DNA of 64,000 nucleotides. It comes from Berberis thunbergii. Its lineage: Eukaryota; Streptophyta; Magnoliopsida; Ranunculales; Berberidaceae. A program made the translations under genes and the position numbers. How positions within the stretch are numbered: position 1 is the stretch's first letter; the number at the start of each line of letters is the position of its first letter. Location: NCBI GenBank assembly GCA_003290165.1, contig QNQO01000557.1, positions 496,001-560,000 on the forward strand, written 5' to 3'. The notes below the pieces were generated by a model. It saw nothing but the letters and a program-made list of their open reading frames with translations. It was not told the DNA's origin and searched no databases. Of the stretch, positions 34,820 to 46,480 are shown piece after piece.

Positions 34820-37467
34820 ATGGCTCCCAATAGACCTCTTAGTGAAGATCATTTGGCCAAATGCGAGGCCTTTTTGGGCCTATGCAGGTGATACAAGGTA
34901 ATTCGATTACATCCATCAAACATTTTTTGTTTTGTCTGATTTGGATCTTGTGGTGCCAAGAGAAGGTGACAACCATGTTCTTCCGAGGGCCGATTACATT
35001 CCTCGTTACCCTAGAATGTTCAGAGCTAGTTTTTGTTTCTAGTTTTGGAAATCTTCTGGGTTATTTAGATCTGATTGGTCCTCCTGCTCAGATGGGTCCC
35101 AACAACTGGAGAATTATGGTTGGAACTATGATGAAAGCTCTGCAGGTTTGTTTTCATTTGAACAAAAGATTTTGCGTTCTGTGGTGACGTTGAAGGTTAA
35201 CATGAATGATGTTTTTTTTTTCTTCTTTCACCTTACTGCTTGGGCAAACTGAACTATGATTTCAAGTTCTGGCAAATGACCTGGTTTTATGCTTCCATGA
35301 AATTTGGGTATTCTAGTTTGACAACAGGCTCATTCTAAGGTCGTCAGGACTCCCAAGAGGTTGACCAATCTGCAAAAACTGAATCGGAGAAGTTGATTAG
35401 GAATTGGTTCTTCGCCCTTCCTTGGGCATCTCTAAAAGAAATTCTCGAGTTGGAGGCCATCGATTGGAGTGACCTACACAACCTTAATGTTCGAGAATGA
35501 TCGTTGGTTTCTTATGATCGTAAGTTCGATGTTATTGTTGCTAGACTTGCTTCTCCTGTTGGCTCTGGTGGTGCAAAGAAGATTAATGTTTCCATTAGTG
35601 TTGGTGGCGCTAGCGTTGATGGGAAGTGAGCTCCACTAATAAAGTTACCGATCTAGGTGCTCTGTTGGCATTAGTGGTGCTAGTCCTGCGAATAAAAGGA
35701 AAGCTTTGAGGCCCATTAGTCCTTCCAATAGAAAGGTCGTGGGTCTTTTTGTCGATTCTGTCTAACCTCTAAAATGAAGGAGGTCTATTGCGTTAGTTTA
35801 TGCTCCAAGAACTGTTTGGACTGTTCTTCCCCTTACTACTTTTGGGAAGGGTGTAGAAGAGACTTTTTCCTTGATATTCAAGAAGATGAGAAAATGCAAC
35901 AGGCACTAGAGAGAAGTAAGGTGGAAGTTTTTTGTCTCCTTGCTCCATTGAGTGAGTACATGAAGGACCTTCTTCTATTGCTGGTGTGGCTGACCTTAGC
36001 AAAATTTCGGAGAAGCAAGCTCGTGTCATTTCAAATGAGATGACACAACTTGCAATGGAACATTCCCGGAATCCAAATGAGGAGCTGCATTTGGACAACT
36101 TCAACTACAATCCTGCTTTTGACAAGGTTGATGTTGATCAGAGCCAAAGCTCTAAGTCTGCTCCTGCTGCTATTAATCTTAGGTTGAAGGAGTAGTATTT
36201 TTCTCCTCCTTTCCCTCCGAAGTTTTTTTCCTATCGTTCAGAAAAAGAAAGGGAAAGTTGGTGTTTCTTTCATCACCAATGTTCCAGTATAGGTGACTAA
36301 GTGTGGAACTTCAGTTGTTTCGGCCCCTCTATGCTCCATCCATAAGTTACTTGGAAGGAACTTATTCTTGGAGAAATCCATATCAATACGAATGGTTGGT
36401 TCAACTGGTATTCGGAGGTTGACATACATGAGAGTGAATGAAATGACATCAACTTGTGGCATAAATGGTTGATGGATAAAATCCCAACACCAGTGCGTCC
36501 TTGTAGAGATCACCTTGACAAAGGTGTAAAACAAACAATGGAGGTAAATAATTCACTCTTTTTAACTTTTTTTTTGCTCCGAGCTGGGTATGTCCCATCT
36601 TACCTATGCTGGGATGATGAGTTTCGATTATCAGGCTGCTCGTGATTACTTGTATGCCCTAGAGAAGAAGCACGCAGAGCAGCTGTTGCAACTTTCTAAT
36701 GATTTAGTTCAGGTGGATAAGCTGAAGGAGACATGTGCTGATCAGGAGAAGGTGATTGATGCTCTTGGACTATTTTTGAAGGAAGTGGAGCTGTCAGGGG
36801 ATCAATATACTACTGAGCTTGTTGTGCGGAAGAGGAGATGAATTGCCTACGTGATCATTATCTACTACTGATAGTGAGTTGTCCAGGGAGAAGGCAACTC
36901 TCTTGATCAAGCATTTCGCCGTAAGACCACTGAGGAGCGAGTGAGACAACTTACTACGAAGCTTACTTTTGTTAAGGAACAACTCGTTGATGAGAAAAGC
37001 GGTAATGAGCAAGCTTTGGAGAAGTTTTCTAGAGTTGAATAAGAACTTGTTCGAACCAAGCAAGAACTCTCTGCATTTGTGGCAGAGGCGAAATCTACTT
37101 TAGATGCAATAGAGTGGAGCAAGATTGTTGTTGGCAGGATTGAAATTATTGACTATATCGAGTTAGATGAGGGTTTGACATGTCCAAACTTCGTGCTATA
37201 GCAAACAACGTCTTTGAGGATGTTTCCACAACGTCCGAGAATGAGGATGATCCTATTCCAACTCCTCCAGGCGATCAGGTTAATGAAGACAAAGTTTCTT
37301 CTCCTTCTTTTGATCCTACCAACGATGATAAGGCTTCGTCTCCTGTGGCTGATCATGCTACTAAAAACAAAACTCCATCTCATCCAACTGATCCTACTAG
37401 TGCTGAAAAAGTTGTTTCCTCTCCAACTATTATTCTTGTAACCTCTTCTCCAGATGTAATTGATTAA
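34820..37467 (+). pseudogene. Antisense ORF of Tat element 3
   Basis: On the strand opposite pol of this minus-strand element, a Met at 34820 (MAPNRPLSEDHLAKCEAF) opens a coding region read in changing frames. It shows VVPREGD, then ADYIPRYPRMFRASF, then QMGPNNWRIMVGTMMKAL, then WFYASMKFGY. These match the order of the plant gypsy-type Transposase_28 domain. A long coiled coil follows (36590-37140; ALEKKHAEQLLQLSNDL, RVRQLTTKLTFVKEQL). An acidic Pro/Ser/Thr-rich tail ends at a stop in 37465-37467. Position, strand and domain order equal those in elements 1 and 2 although the sequence is far diverged. No known function is assigned. Confidence 0.68.
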
Positions 37468-37869
37468 ATTATCAATGAATATTCTTCTTTCTATATTGTA
37501 TGTTTTTTTGTTGCTATGTCTTCCTTACTCGTAATAGACGTTGCTCGACTTGTAGGTATGTTATGATAGATACTCTAATCTTAACTTTGTAGTTTAGACT
37601 TAGTAGATATAGTATGTGTGGCCTGACTTTGATGTCCAAGCTTCATAGATGTTGTAGTCTAACTTGATAATGTAAACTAAGAAAAATATGATAAACATAA
37701 CCTGACTTCGATGTCCGAGTTTCCTAGATATTTTTGTCTAGCGTGATAGTTTAGACTTAGAGACTTTTGTAAGGGTCGGATTTGATAGTCCTGTCTGGCG
37801 GAACACGATTCATCGTTTGCCTAAAGAAGATTATCTAGTCTAACTTTTTGGTCCTTACTAGTTGAATAT

Positions 37870-38450
37870 ACTTCATTGTCAAACATGGTGATCAGACAAG
37901 AAGACTTGTGAGCAACTTTTTTGTTGTCACGACTTAGTTAGTCACACTTCAGTTGTTCGACAATGTGATCGGAACAAAAGGTATATGAATATTTTTCTAG
38001 TCTGACTTGTATGTCTTGGCAAATTTAATACTTTCGACATAGTGATCAGACTAGAAGATTTATAAGTAATTTCCTAGTCTGTCTTTGATGTCCTGACTAG
38101 CTTAATTCACTACGTGGGCCGACATGGTGATCAGATCAGAAGATTAATAAATAATTTTCTAGTATGTTTTTGATATCCTAACTGGCTTAATACACTTCAT
38201 AGTTTGACACGTGATCAAACCGGAAGATTTATAAATAATTTCCTAGTATGGCTTTGATGTCCTGACTTGCTTAATCAACTTTGTAGTCGACATGGTGATT
38301 GGATCAGAAGATTTATGGATAATTTCCTAGTCTGACTTTGATGTACTGACTATCTTAATATACTTTGTGGTCTGACATGGTGATCGGAATAAAAGATTTA
38401 TAAATAATTTCCTAGTATGACTTTGATTGTCTTGACTAGCTTAAATTACT
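37870..38450. repeat. About 83-bp tandem array in the 3' region of Tat element 3
   Basis: Seven degenerate copies carry GACATGGTGATCAGATCAGAAG-like and TTTCCTAGTCTGACTTTGAT landmarks at about 37884, 37960, 38038, 38122, 38207, 38289 and 38376. Spacing is 76-87 bp. The array sits between integrase and the antisense ORF, the same place as the 179-bp arrays of elements 1 and 2. Confidence 0.85.
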
Positions 38451-38479
38451 GGAGTGAAAGACATGAGTTTATTGGAATG

Positions 38480-39360
38480 TGATAGTTTAATTATAATACC
38501 TTTTCAAATGTTCTACATTCCATGGCCTCTTGAGTTGCTCTCCTTCGAATTTTCTAACCAGTTTGTTCCTGGTCTATTAAGTTTAACCGCTTTGTATGGT
38601 CCTTCTTTTGTGTTGAGTTGGATCTTTCTGAGTTCCCAATCACCTATGTTGAATGTGCGAGGTTTAACTTTTTTTTATTGTAGTAGTTGACCATTCTTTG
38701 TTGGTAGGCCATGACTTTGATTGAAACTCTATCTTATCTTTCTTCAAGAAGATCTAGTCCTACGTGCATTGCTTCATTGTTGTTCTCTATTCAAAACTCT
38801 TCAGTTTTTAAAGTTAGCATGCCAATCTTGACTGGCACCATTGCCTCAGATCTGTAGGTTAGGGCGAATGGGTTTCTCCGGTCGGAGTTCTTTTTGTTGT
38901 CTTGTAGGCCTAGAAAATGCCTGGAAATTTGGACACCCATAATCCTTTTACCGTTTCAAGCTTTTTCTTGATGGACTCTAGGATCATTTGGGTTGTTACT
39001 TCTACTTGTCCGTTAGCCCTTGGATGAGTAGGTGCCTAAAAGTGGTGTTTGATGTTCAAGTTTTTGCATTTTTTTTTTTACTTTTTGCCTTCGAATTGGG
39101 ACCCATTGTCATTGACAGTTGTTCTGGGGGGGGGGGGGGTATTCCGAATCTCCATATTATCTTCTTACAAAAAAAGTGTTCGATCTGGACTTCTCTTATT
39201 TTTTACATTGGTCTTATTTTTACCCACTTGGTGAAGTAGTCGAATACTACAAGGAAGAACTACTTCCTGTCAGATATTGGGAGTGGACCTACAATATCCA
39301 TTCCCCATTATGCGAATAGCCATAGACTACTCATCAGGATCATGTTCTATCTAGCATGTG
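38480..39360 (-). pseudogene. Element 3 integrase core and C-terminus
   Basis: The minus strand reads WLFA, then WGMDIVGPLPISDRK (about 39290), then FDYFTKWV: the start of the DDE core after the zinc finger. The tail reads FNIGDWELRKIQ, KEGPYKAVKL and PWNVEHLKRYYN before a stop near 38490. The N-terminal zinc finger is displaced to 42406-42704 by the Helitron array. Frame breaks and a 14-base C run (G on plus, 39126-39139) lie between. Confidence 0.8.
39126..39139. repeat. G14 homopolymer
   Basis: A run of 14 G lies within the decayed integrase core. It is atypical of the AT-rich surroundings and may be replication slippage or a read error. Confidence 0.8.
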
Positions 39361-39366
39361 TGTATA

Positions 39367-39395
39367 TTAGCATATTACCCGTGCCATTGACACTC
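39367..39395 (-). repeat. Outer Helitron 3' terminus of the concatemer
   Basis: On minus the hairpin GTGTCAATGGCAC is followed by GGGTAATATG, then CTAA, then host T. Compare the near-identical internal end at 40934. Confidence 0.65.
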
Positions 39396-40050
39396 CACAT
39401 ATGTTTATTTAGTTTTACTATTAATTATCATACACTGGACACCCATATAACCATCCCCACCATTGCCCTCAATCAGTTCCATAAAAATATCATATTTTAA
39501 AATACTAATTTTTTTAGAGTCAAACTCGGTTAAAATTAAAATCGATTGAATGTTCGGAGTCTTTGTTTGAATGTTCATCAAATTTTCATCCATTTCTTTG
39601 AAATATATTATACTTAGGCATGAAAATCTAAAAAATACTTACATGTTTTAAAAATAAAACACTTGACTTGAAATTTTAAGTGTTTATTTTGATCATTGGT
39701 TTTGTTGGAAAGATCTTCAAAATTGCATTTCAATGATACCAAGTTTATCAAAATCCGACAACTACATAAATAGTTATGATAGTTTTCATTTTGAAAAAAA
39801 AAGGAAAACACAATAGTTTCTCTCTCCACCACATGTACATTCCACTAATTTTTTTACAATTTATTTCATTTTTTTGACCTTCTACATGTTTTATATTTAC
39901 AAACATGTCATTGTAGAGGATAATGAATCTCAACCCTCAACATCTTCCCAACTTTCAATCCTATCATTTTTTTTTATCTCCAATTCTCATTTTTGGTTTG
40001 TCCCAGTCAACAATGAATAGTAAAACACCTATGTGAATTGTAAGATAGAT

Positions 40051-40077
40051 AGTATAATACCCGCGTAGTTGGCACTC
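40051..40077 (-). repeat. Internal Helitron 3' terminus, degenerate
   Basis: On minus, GTGCCAACTACGCGGGTATTATAC runs into TATCTATCTTACAATTC. The terminal CTRR is decayed. The sequence to its right repeats at 41552. Confidence 0.45.
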
Positions 40078-40933
40078 CCACAAATACATAATTTTTTTGA
40101 TAAATAAAATGTTTTGAACACCCCCGACCATCCTCACTATCAGTTTTGAAGTGCAAGCTTATTCTAAGTTACAATATATACTATAAACTTTAGTATTAGA
40201 CTCGCTCAAAATTTGGATCATTCGGGGATAAAAATTCAAACGCCTAAAGTGAGTTTTCTTCCAAACTTTGAATTCGCCAAAACATTAAGTTTAAGTTTTT
40301 GTTTAAATGTGCATTAAGATGTCCGTCTCATTTTTTATGATATGATATTGAAAAATACTAATTACGTGAAAGGTATTAGAAGTTTTTTAATAATAAAATA
40401 TATATTTATAATTGTAGCCCTTGTATTGATCATTAGTTTTAATAGAATTCTAGTTTTTTGTTTGGATATACATTTAGAAGTTAATTTCATTCTTCTAAAA
40501 AAAATTGAAAAATACTAATGGCGTGAAATGGATTAAACATTTTTTAATAATAAAATATGTAATTTTAGAAATTTAGCATTTGTATTGATCATAGGTTTTG
40601 TTGGAAAAATCTTCAAAAAATGCATTTCAACGATATTAAGTTTACCAAAATTCGACAACTACGAAAATAGTTATGTCAATTTTCATTTTGAGAAAAAAGA
40701 AAACATAAAAGTTTCTCTATCTGCCACATGTACATTTCTCCAAAACATTTCACCATTTTTTTCATTTTTTCCCCTTCCACATGTTTTATAATTGCAAACA
40801 TGACATTATAGAGAATGAATCTCAACCCTCAACATCTTCCCAACACTCAATCCTAGCCCTCTTTTGTGTCAATCTCTTTGTTTGTCCCAGTCAATAATGA
40901 ATAGTAAAACACCACTCTCAATTGTAATATAGA

Positions 40934-40961
40934 CTAGCATATTACCCGTGCCATTGGCACT
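40934..40961 (-). repeat. Internal Helitron 3' terminus with CTAG|TC junction
   Basis: On minus the hairpin GTGCCAATGGCAC, GGGTAATATG and CTAG are followed without spacer by TCTATATTACAATTG. This is the best preserved unit-to-unit joint in the array. Confidence 0.7.
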
Positions 40962-41551
40962 CCACATATGTTTATTTATTTTTACTGTTAATTATTATAC
41001 ACTGAACACCCATATCATCATCCCCACCATTGCCCTCAATCAGTTCCATAAAAATATCATATTTTAGAATACTAATTTTTTAGAGTCAAACTCGATTAAA
41101 ATTAGAATCGATTAAATGTTCGGAGTCTTTGTTTGAATGTTCATAAAATTTTCGTCCGTTTCTTTGAAAAATATTATACTTAAGCATGAAAATCTTAATA
41201 ATACTTACATGTTTTAAAAATAGAATACATATTTTGAAATTTTAAGTGTTTGTTTCGATCATCGATTTTGTTGGAAAGATCTTCAAAATTACATTTCAAT
41301 GATACCAAGTTTATCAAAATCCAACAAATACGTAAATAGTTATGATAGTTTTCATTTTGAAAAAAAGGGAAAACACAATAGTTTATCTCTCTGCCACATG
41401 TACATTTCACTAACTTTTTAACAATTTTTTCATTTTTTTTTGCCCTTCTACATGAATAGAAAAACATTTTTTTTTTATTTTTTTAGTCTCAACCTCTTTG
41501 TTTGTCCCAGTCAGCAATGAACAGGAAAACATTATTCTGAATCGTAATATA

Positions 41552-41580
41552 AAAGATATAATACTCGAGTCGTTGACACT
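41552..41580 (-). repeat. Internal Helitron 3' terminus, degenerate
   Basis: On minus, GTGTCAACGACTCGAGTATTATA runs into TCTTTTATATTACGATTC. It corresponds to 40051 in the other half of the array. Confidence 0.45.
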
Positions 41581-42405
41581 TCCACAAAATACATAATGTT
41601 TTCGCTAAATTACATGTCCTGAACACCCCCGCCACCATCCTCACTATCAGTTTTGAAGTGCAGGCTTATTCTAAGTTACAAATATATACTATAAACTTTA
41701 GGATTAGACTTACTCAAAATTTGGATCAGCCGGGGATGAAAATTCTCTCCCAAACTTTGAATTCGCCAAAACATTAAATTTAAAGTTTTTTTTTAAATGT
41801 GCATTAAGTTGTCCGTCTCATTTTTTCTGATATGATATTGAAAAACACTAATGAGGTGAAAGGTATTAGAAGTTTTTTAATAATAAAATATATATTTTAA
41901 ATTGTAGTGCTTGTATTGATCATTAGTTTTATACAATTCGAGTTCTTTGTTTAGATATACCTTTAGAAGCTAATTTCATTCATCTGATAAAATTTTAAAA
42001 ATATTAATGGCGTGAAAAGGATTAGACATTTTTTAATAATGAAATAAAAAATTAGCGCTTGTATTGATCATAGGTTTTGTTGGAAAGATTTTGTCAAATG
42101 CATTTCAACAATGTTAAGTTTATCAAAATCCGACTACAAAAATAATTATGTCAATTTTCATTTTGAGAAAAATGAAAACACAAAATTTTCTCTTTCTGCC
42201 ACATGTACATTCCACAAAAAAAAATTCACCAATTTTTTGCCCTTCCAAATGTTTTATAATTGCAAACATGCCATTATAGAGAATGAATCTCAAACCTCAA
42301 CATCTTCCCGACTCTCAATCCTAGCCCTCTTTTGTCTCAACCTTTTTGTTTGTCACATTCAGCAATGAATAGTAAAACACCACTTTGAATTGTAATAGAG
42401 ATGGA

Positions 42406-42704
42406 GCAAATCGTTGGCATTTTTCACATAACCTAACAAGTTCATTTGCATATTTTTCCATTGTTGGCCAATAGTAGCTCAATGTTAGATTTTTGTGAGC
42501 TAGTGTTCTGCCTCTTGGATGATTCCCGCATATGTCGAAGTGAATTTCCTGGAGAACATAGTCGACATCACTGGGTGAAAGACACCTTAGGAGTAGTCTT
42601 ATGGCGGATCTGCTGTACAACTTTTCATTTATCAATCTGTAGTGGGCATCCATTTTGTCTGTTGGCACAGTTTCGTTTTGTATGTACGCAAGAATTGGAG
42701 TCAT
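42406..42704 (-). pseudogene. Element 3 integrase zinc-binding domain (H2C2)
   Basis: The open piece reads VLQEIHFDICGNHPRGRTLA, then YYWPTMEKYANELVRLCEKC, then QRFAP. The His-x3-His-type start (here reduced to H...H in EIHFDICGNH) and the CEKC pair form the integrase HHCC finger. It ends at the Helitron array boundary. The codons after QRFAPS are Helitron sequence, not integrase. Confidence 0.85.
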
Positions 42705-42879
42705 TCACCTGTTCTCCAGAATTGTTGTACATATTTCATGTGCATCGTTTTCTAAAATTAAAATTTTCTATACCGTGATGAGGGGATTGTCGACCTCTTT
42801 TGTACATGATGCTTCTTTCGCCAAGTTGTATGCTTTGTAGTTGTCCTCCCTTGAACATCTTTAAATATTGATCGTATTG

Positions 42880-43190
42880 AAGGTTTCAATTAGGTCACTT
42901 TCCTTTTGATGGTAAGCTTTCATTCGTGATTCTTTCACTTGGAATTCGCCACTCAATTGATTGACCACCAATTTGGAGTAAGTGAAAACAATGACTTCTT
43001 TTATTCTGAGGTGCTTAGCCTATTGTAGTCTGGCTATCAGTGCTTCATACTCAGATTCCTTGTTGGATGCACTAACACTGAATTTGATGGTCTTTTCCAA
43101 AGTCACTCCTTTTGAGTTGTGCAGAATTAATCGAGTTATCCGTCCGTGCTCGTTGGATGCTCTGTCACAACGTAGGATCCATCCTTGAGT
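42880..43190 (-). pseudogene. Element 3 archaeal-type RNase H
   Basis: The minus strand reads WILRCDRASNEHGR, GVTLEKTIKFSVSASNKESE, YEALIARLQ and then LVVNQLSGEFQVKESRMKAY. This is the aRNH pattern, with CDRAS in place of the usual DGAS, so the glycine is changed. Sequence similar to this domain in element 1 (23178) places element 3 in the Tat lineage. Confidence 0.78.
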
Positions 43191-43319
43191 ATCGGGTTCA
43201 TCGATTTCTTGATCCTTATCATTCTCTGGCTGATGTTTGCCATCACATGTGAATTCGGCGATGAAGTCCGCTAGTGTCTGGCATTTATTGAGGTCTTAAA
43301 ACCATAGTTGATGTCAAAC

Positions 43320-43800
43320 TGACCTAGTTCTATCGCCCACTTCACCATTCTTTCAGACAACTCTAGTGTGTGCAGTACTGACTGCATTAATGTTCAGTCA
43401 ATACAGTGATAGAGAGGGATTGGAAGTAGCAGACGTAGTAGACTTTTTTTTGTACTCCATTCTCCTCACGTATCAGTGTGAAGATGGCTACGTGTTCCGA
43501 TACTAATAGATACAAGTATACTGACTTGCCTGGCTTTGGTTGGATAGTAGTTCTATACTCCCCATGTATGCCTTTAGGTTTTGGAAAACTTGTTTGCGTT
43601 CCTCATTTTATTTGAATGTTTTGTTCCCTTTCAAAATCTTGAAAAGTGTAGGCATTTGTCTGATGATCTGGAGATGAACCTGTTCAGGGATGCTACCCTG
43701 TCGTTAAGGCTTTGCACATCTTTGGTGTTGGTGGGTGATTGCATGTTTAGAAGTGCTTGTATCAGTTTAGGATCAACTTCAATTTCCCTTTGGTTGACAA
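43320..43800 (-). pseudogene. Element 3 RNase H and RT connection
   Basis: The minus strand reads VLHTLELSERMVKWAIELGQ and FDINYG near 43330-43390, and RT connection pieces up to about 43800. Stops are frequent. Confidence 0.7.
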
Positions 43801-44041
43801 TGTATCAAAGGAACCTTCCTGACTCTACTCCGAATGTACACTTTTCTAGATTGAGTTTCATTTTGTACTTGCAGAGTTGGGAGAAAGCTTGTTGAAGGTC
43901 CTTAATGTGATCATTTTTGTGTAGGCTTTTGACCAACGTTTCATCAATGTATACTTCCATGGTCTTGCCAATCTGATCTCTGAACATTATGTTCACCAGA
44001 CGTTAGTACGTAACTCCCGCGTTCTTTAACCCGAACGACAT
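43801..44041 (-). pseudogene. Element 3 RT catalytic part
   Basis: The minus strand reads MSFGLKNAGVTY, then RLVNIMFRDQIGKTMEVYID and ETLVKSL, then FGVESGRFL. The catalytic box is YIDE (43940-43951) rather than YIDD, so the second catalytic aspartate is lost. The coding sequence is cut exactly at MSFG by element 4 at 44042. Confidence 0.85.
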
Positions 44042-45517
44042 TGATAATCACGTAATTATTACATAATATATCCCTTAACTTATATATGTTAGTGCTTTGA
44101 ATATTACATTTTATTCTAATTATTGTGTTTTCATGTGTTTGTAGGAATTTGAATTAAACGATGAAATTGCATTAAGGCGGCAATTCGAAGAATGATCAAT
44201 TGGTTGGTTCAAATGGTGGTACAAAGTAATAGGTGTCAAGTTGACAATCAAATGCCAAAACCAGACCCAAACAAGCCCAAATCCACTTATTACCTAAGCC
44301 CCAGCCCAAATAAACCCTAACCTTCCATATAATTGCAAACATGAATCATATTGAGGGATTCATCCCCCATTCCTCCTCCATCTCTCCCTGTGCTCTTTCT
44401 CGTCTCCCCTTCTTTGTTTCATCTCTTGCAAGTATAGGAGCTCGCACGAAGAACAACAGTAGCAGGGAACAACACGATGAACTTGCGAGTATATTCTTCT
44501 AGCCACCTCTCCTGCCTTGTTCCTCACCCTCTTTCGTTCCTCACCCTCTCCTTTAATCCTCCCCACTCTTTCGTGTCTCTCTCTCTTGCAAGAATAGCCA
44601 AGGATGAAAAGAGAAGAAGCAACTCTCGCATGGACAAAAGAGAATGAAGAACTAGAGCTTTGGGAGGGAAATAAAAATAATTTTTGAATTAGTGCTATTA
44701 GCACCCCAACCATTAGTCTGAGCCACCATCGAGCCCTTTGCAACCCTTTCTCGTGATGCATGCACGTTCGGAGATGGACTTCACCTATGCCAGTCTATGA
44801 CCTCATCCACCATGATCTTCTAGACCCCGTGCCAAGGCGAAAATGAAACCATAGGTTTCCTAGAGTTTGTTGTATTTGAATTATTGTTTTCTATATGCTT
44901 GAATGTTAAATACAATTGATTTTATAATTTCAATGATTGCTTTCACTAATTATATCTGGTATAGTAATCTAGACCAATCGGTAGTTAGAAGTTCCTTTTG
45001 TTGACATTTGAAGCTTGTTTCAAATACTTAACTTAAATCTGTGATGGTGTGTGCCTAGAAAGACATGCAATGCTAGGGGTTTAGAATTCATTAAGTTAAA
45101 CCTGTGATTGTGTGTGCTGTAGAAAGACATGCAATGCTAGGGGTTTATGCCTTTGCTAAAATCAATTACGAATGTGAATTAATCCTTAGATTAGTCATAG
45201 TGAATCTCAAAAATAGTGATTTGGGTCACACAAGTCTAAAAGAACCTATGGTGGATTCAATGTCTTGGTCCACTTTCTCATTGTCTTATCACTTAATTTT
45301 TAATTGTTCAATTTAATTTTCTTAATTAAGTAATTTACATTTGATGTAACCCCCAATTCTAAATTAGTTTAAATAGGTTTTAGAATTTGGTTGTCTCATC
45401 AATCCTTGTGGGATCGACCCGTATTTGCCACTGTCTACTAGTTAGACCGCCATGCACTTGCGGTATTACGAGTAGGGTTTATTAGCTTATTAATTTAGGT
45501 TAATAAAATATGCATCG
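44042..45517 (+). repeat. 5' LTR of element 4
   Basis: The LTR is 1476 bp. Shared landmarks with the 3' LTR include GAAAGACATGCAATGCTAGGG and TTGTGGGATCGACCCGTATT. It lacks a CT-rich segment of about 200 bp present in the 3' LTR. Confidence 0.9.
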
Positions 45518-45519
45518 AG

Positions 45520-45545
45520 TTTTTGACGCTGTTGCCAGGGATTGT
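45520..45545 (+). other. Primer-binding site of element 4
   Basis: TTTTTGACGCTGTTGCCAGG directly follows the LTR and matches the Athila-type site apart from a few changes. Confidence 0.75.
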
Positions 45546-46480
45546 ACCGGTACAAAATCTAGGGTTTGTTTTTACTAGTTTATAGATTATGTATAATTTA
45601 TTTGTTTAGGAACAATGTTAGGAGTCACTTTCTTATTTTTTTTTTATTTGCTTGAGTTTTAATTTTGCATTTATTTTGCAAGCGGTCACACACATAGGAG
45701 CTCAAGTGGGAATGAAGTGAAAAATTGTGATTCACTTGGAAACCTCAGAAGTCGACCTCTACCTGGCACCACAAGTAACCCGAAAGAGGTTCACGTCAGA
45801 GGTAATTTCTACCCATCGCATCTGCACGCGGTTTCTGTGTGATCACTTGTGTTTAGCTTGTTTTAGGTAGTACTGTATGCAAATTTGAATAGTGGCAGGA
45901 TTGATTTGTAACTTTCGTGCCCACTCCCGCGGATAGGTGAATCACCATCTATTTTAGGGTTAGGAACCTGAGCCTTTACTGTTTAAAATTTGTAGCAAGA
46001 TAATTGTCTAGGACAGGTTTGATGCTCTTAGGGACCCTTTTTAGAAGTTTGACAGTTTAAAATGGTTGAGAGAAGGAATATATCATTTGGGAACAGTTCT
46101 TGAACTGGCATTTCACGTTGAGCTAGAAAGTGGAAAAAGAGGTAGGAGCAACTCTGTAGTGGCGGATTGATAGGAAATTACCGTGCCTCTCCCATGGTTA
46201 GGTAAATTGAATTGAATTTCAGCCCTGCATTAGTAAGAAAGATCTAGGGTCGTCTGCCATTCATTTTGTTTGCACATCATTTAGGGTTTCATTGTTTTAT
46301 TTTTTAGAGTTAGGTCATATTAGCAAGAAAGCCCTGGTTTCACCAATAATCCAAATCTCTCCTAGTCTCATAACTCACACCAAGGGGGACATGTTTTCTC
46401 CCAGGCTCCTTAAACCCCTAGTCCTGTTATGCATCAACATAACCAAGTTCCTCAATCCAACACATCTAGTTTAGAGGAAA
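45546..46480 (+). other. Element 4 leader region
   Basis: No frame of note. It corresponds to the untranslated leader between primer site and gag. Confidence 0.45.

Larger units (their letters stand above)
39367..42401 (-). mobile_element. Helitron concatemer inserted in Tat element 3
   Basis: Four non-autonomous Helitron-like units lie head to tail. The outer 5' end (minus) is A|TCTCTATTACAATTC at 42401. The outer 3' end is a hairpin (GTGTCAATGGCAC), GGGTAATATG and CTAA at 39367, followed by host T. The array is thus inserted between A and T, as Helitrons do. Integrase sequence of element 3 resumes on both sides. Internal 3' ends lie near 40051, 40934 and 41552. At 40934-40937 CTAG is followed directly by TCTATATTACAA of the next unit. 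No Rep or helicase coding sequence is present. Confidence 0.75.

Noticed and set aside
44360..44761. 133-codon antisense frame
   Set aside because: It lies wholly in the 5' LTR of element 4, is low complexity and has no counterpart in the 3' LTR in the same form.
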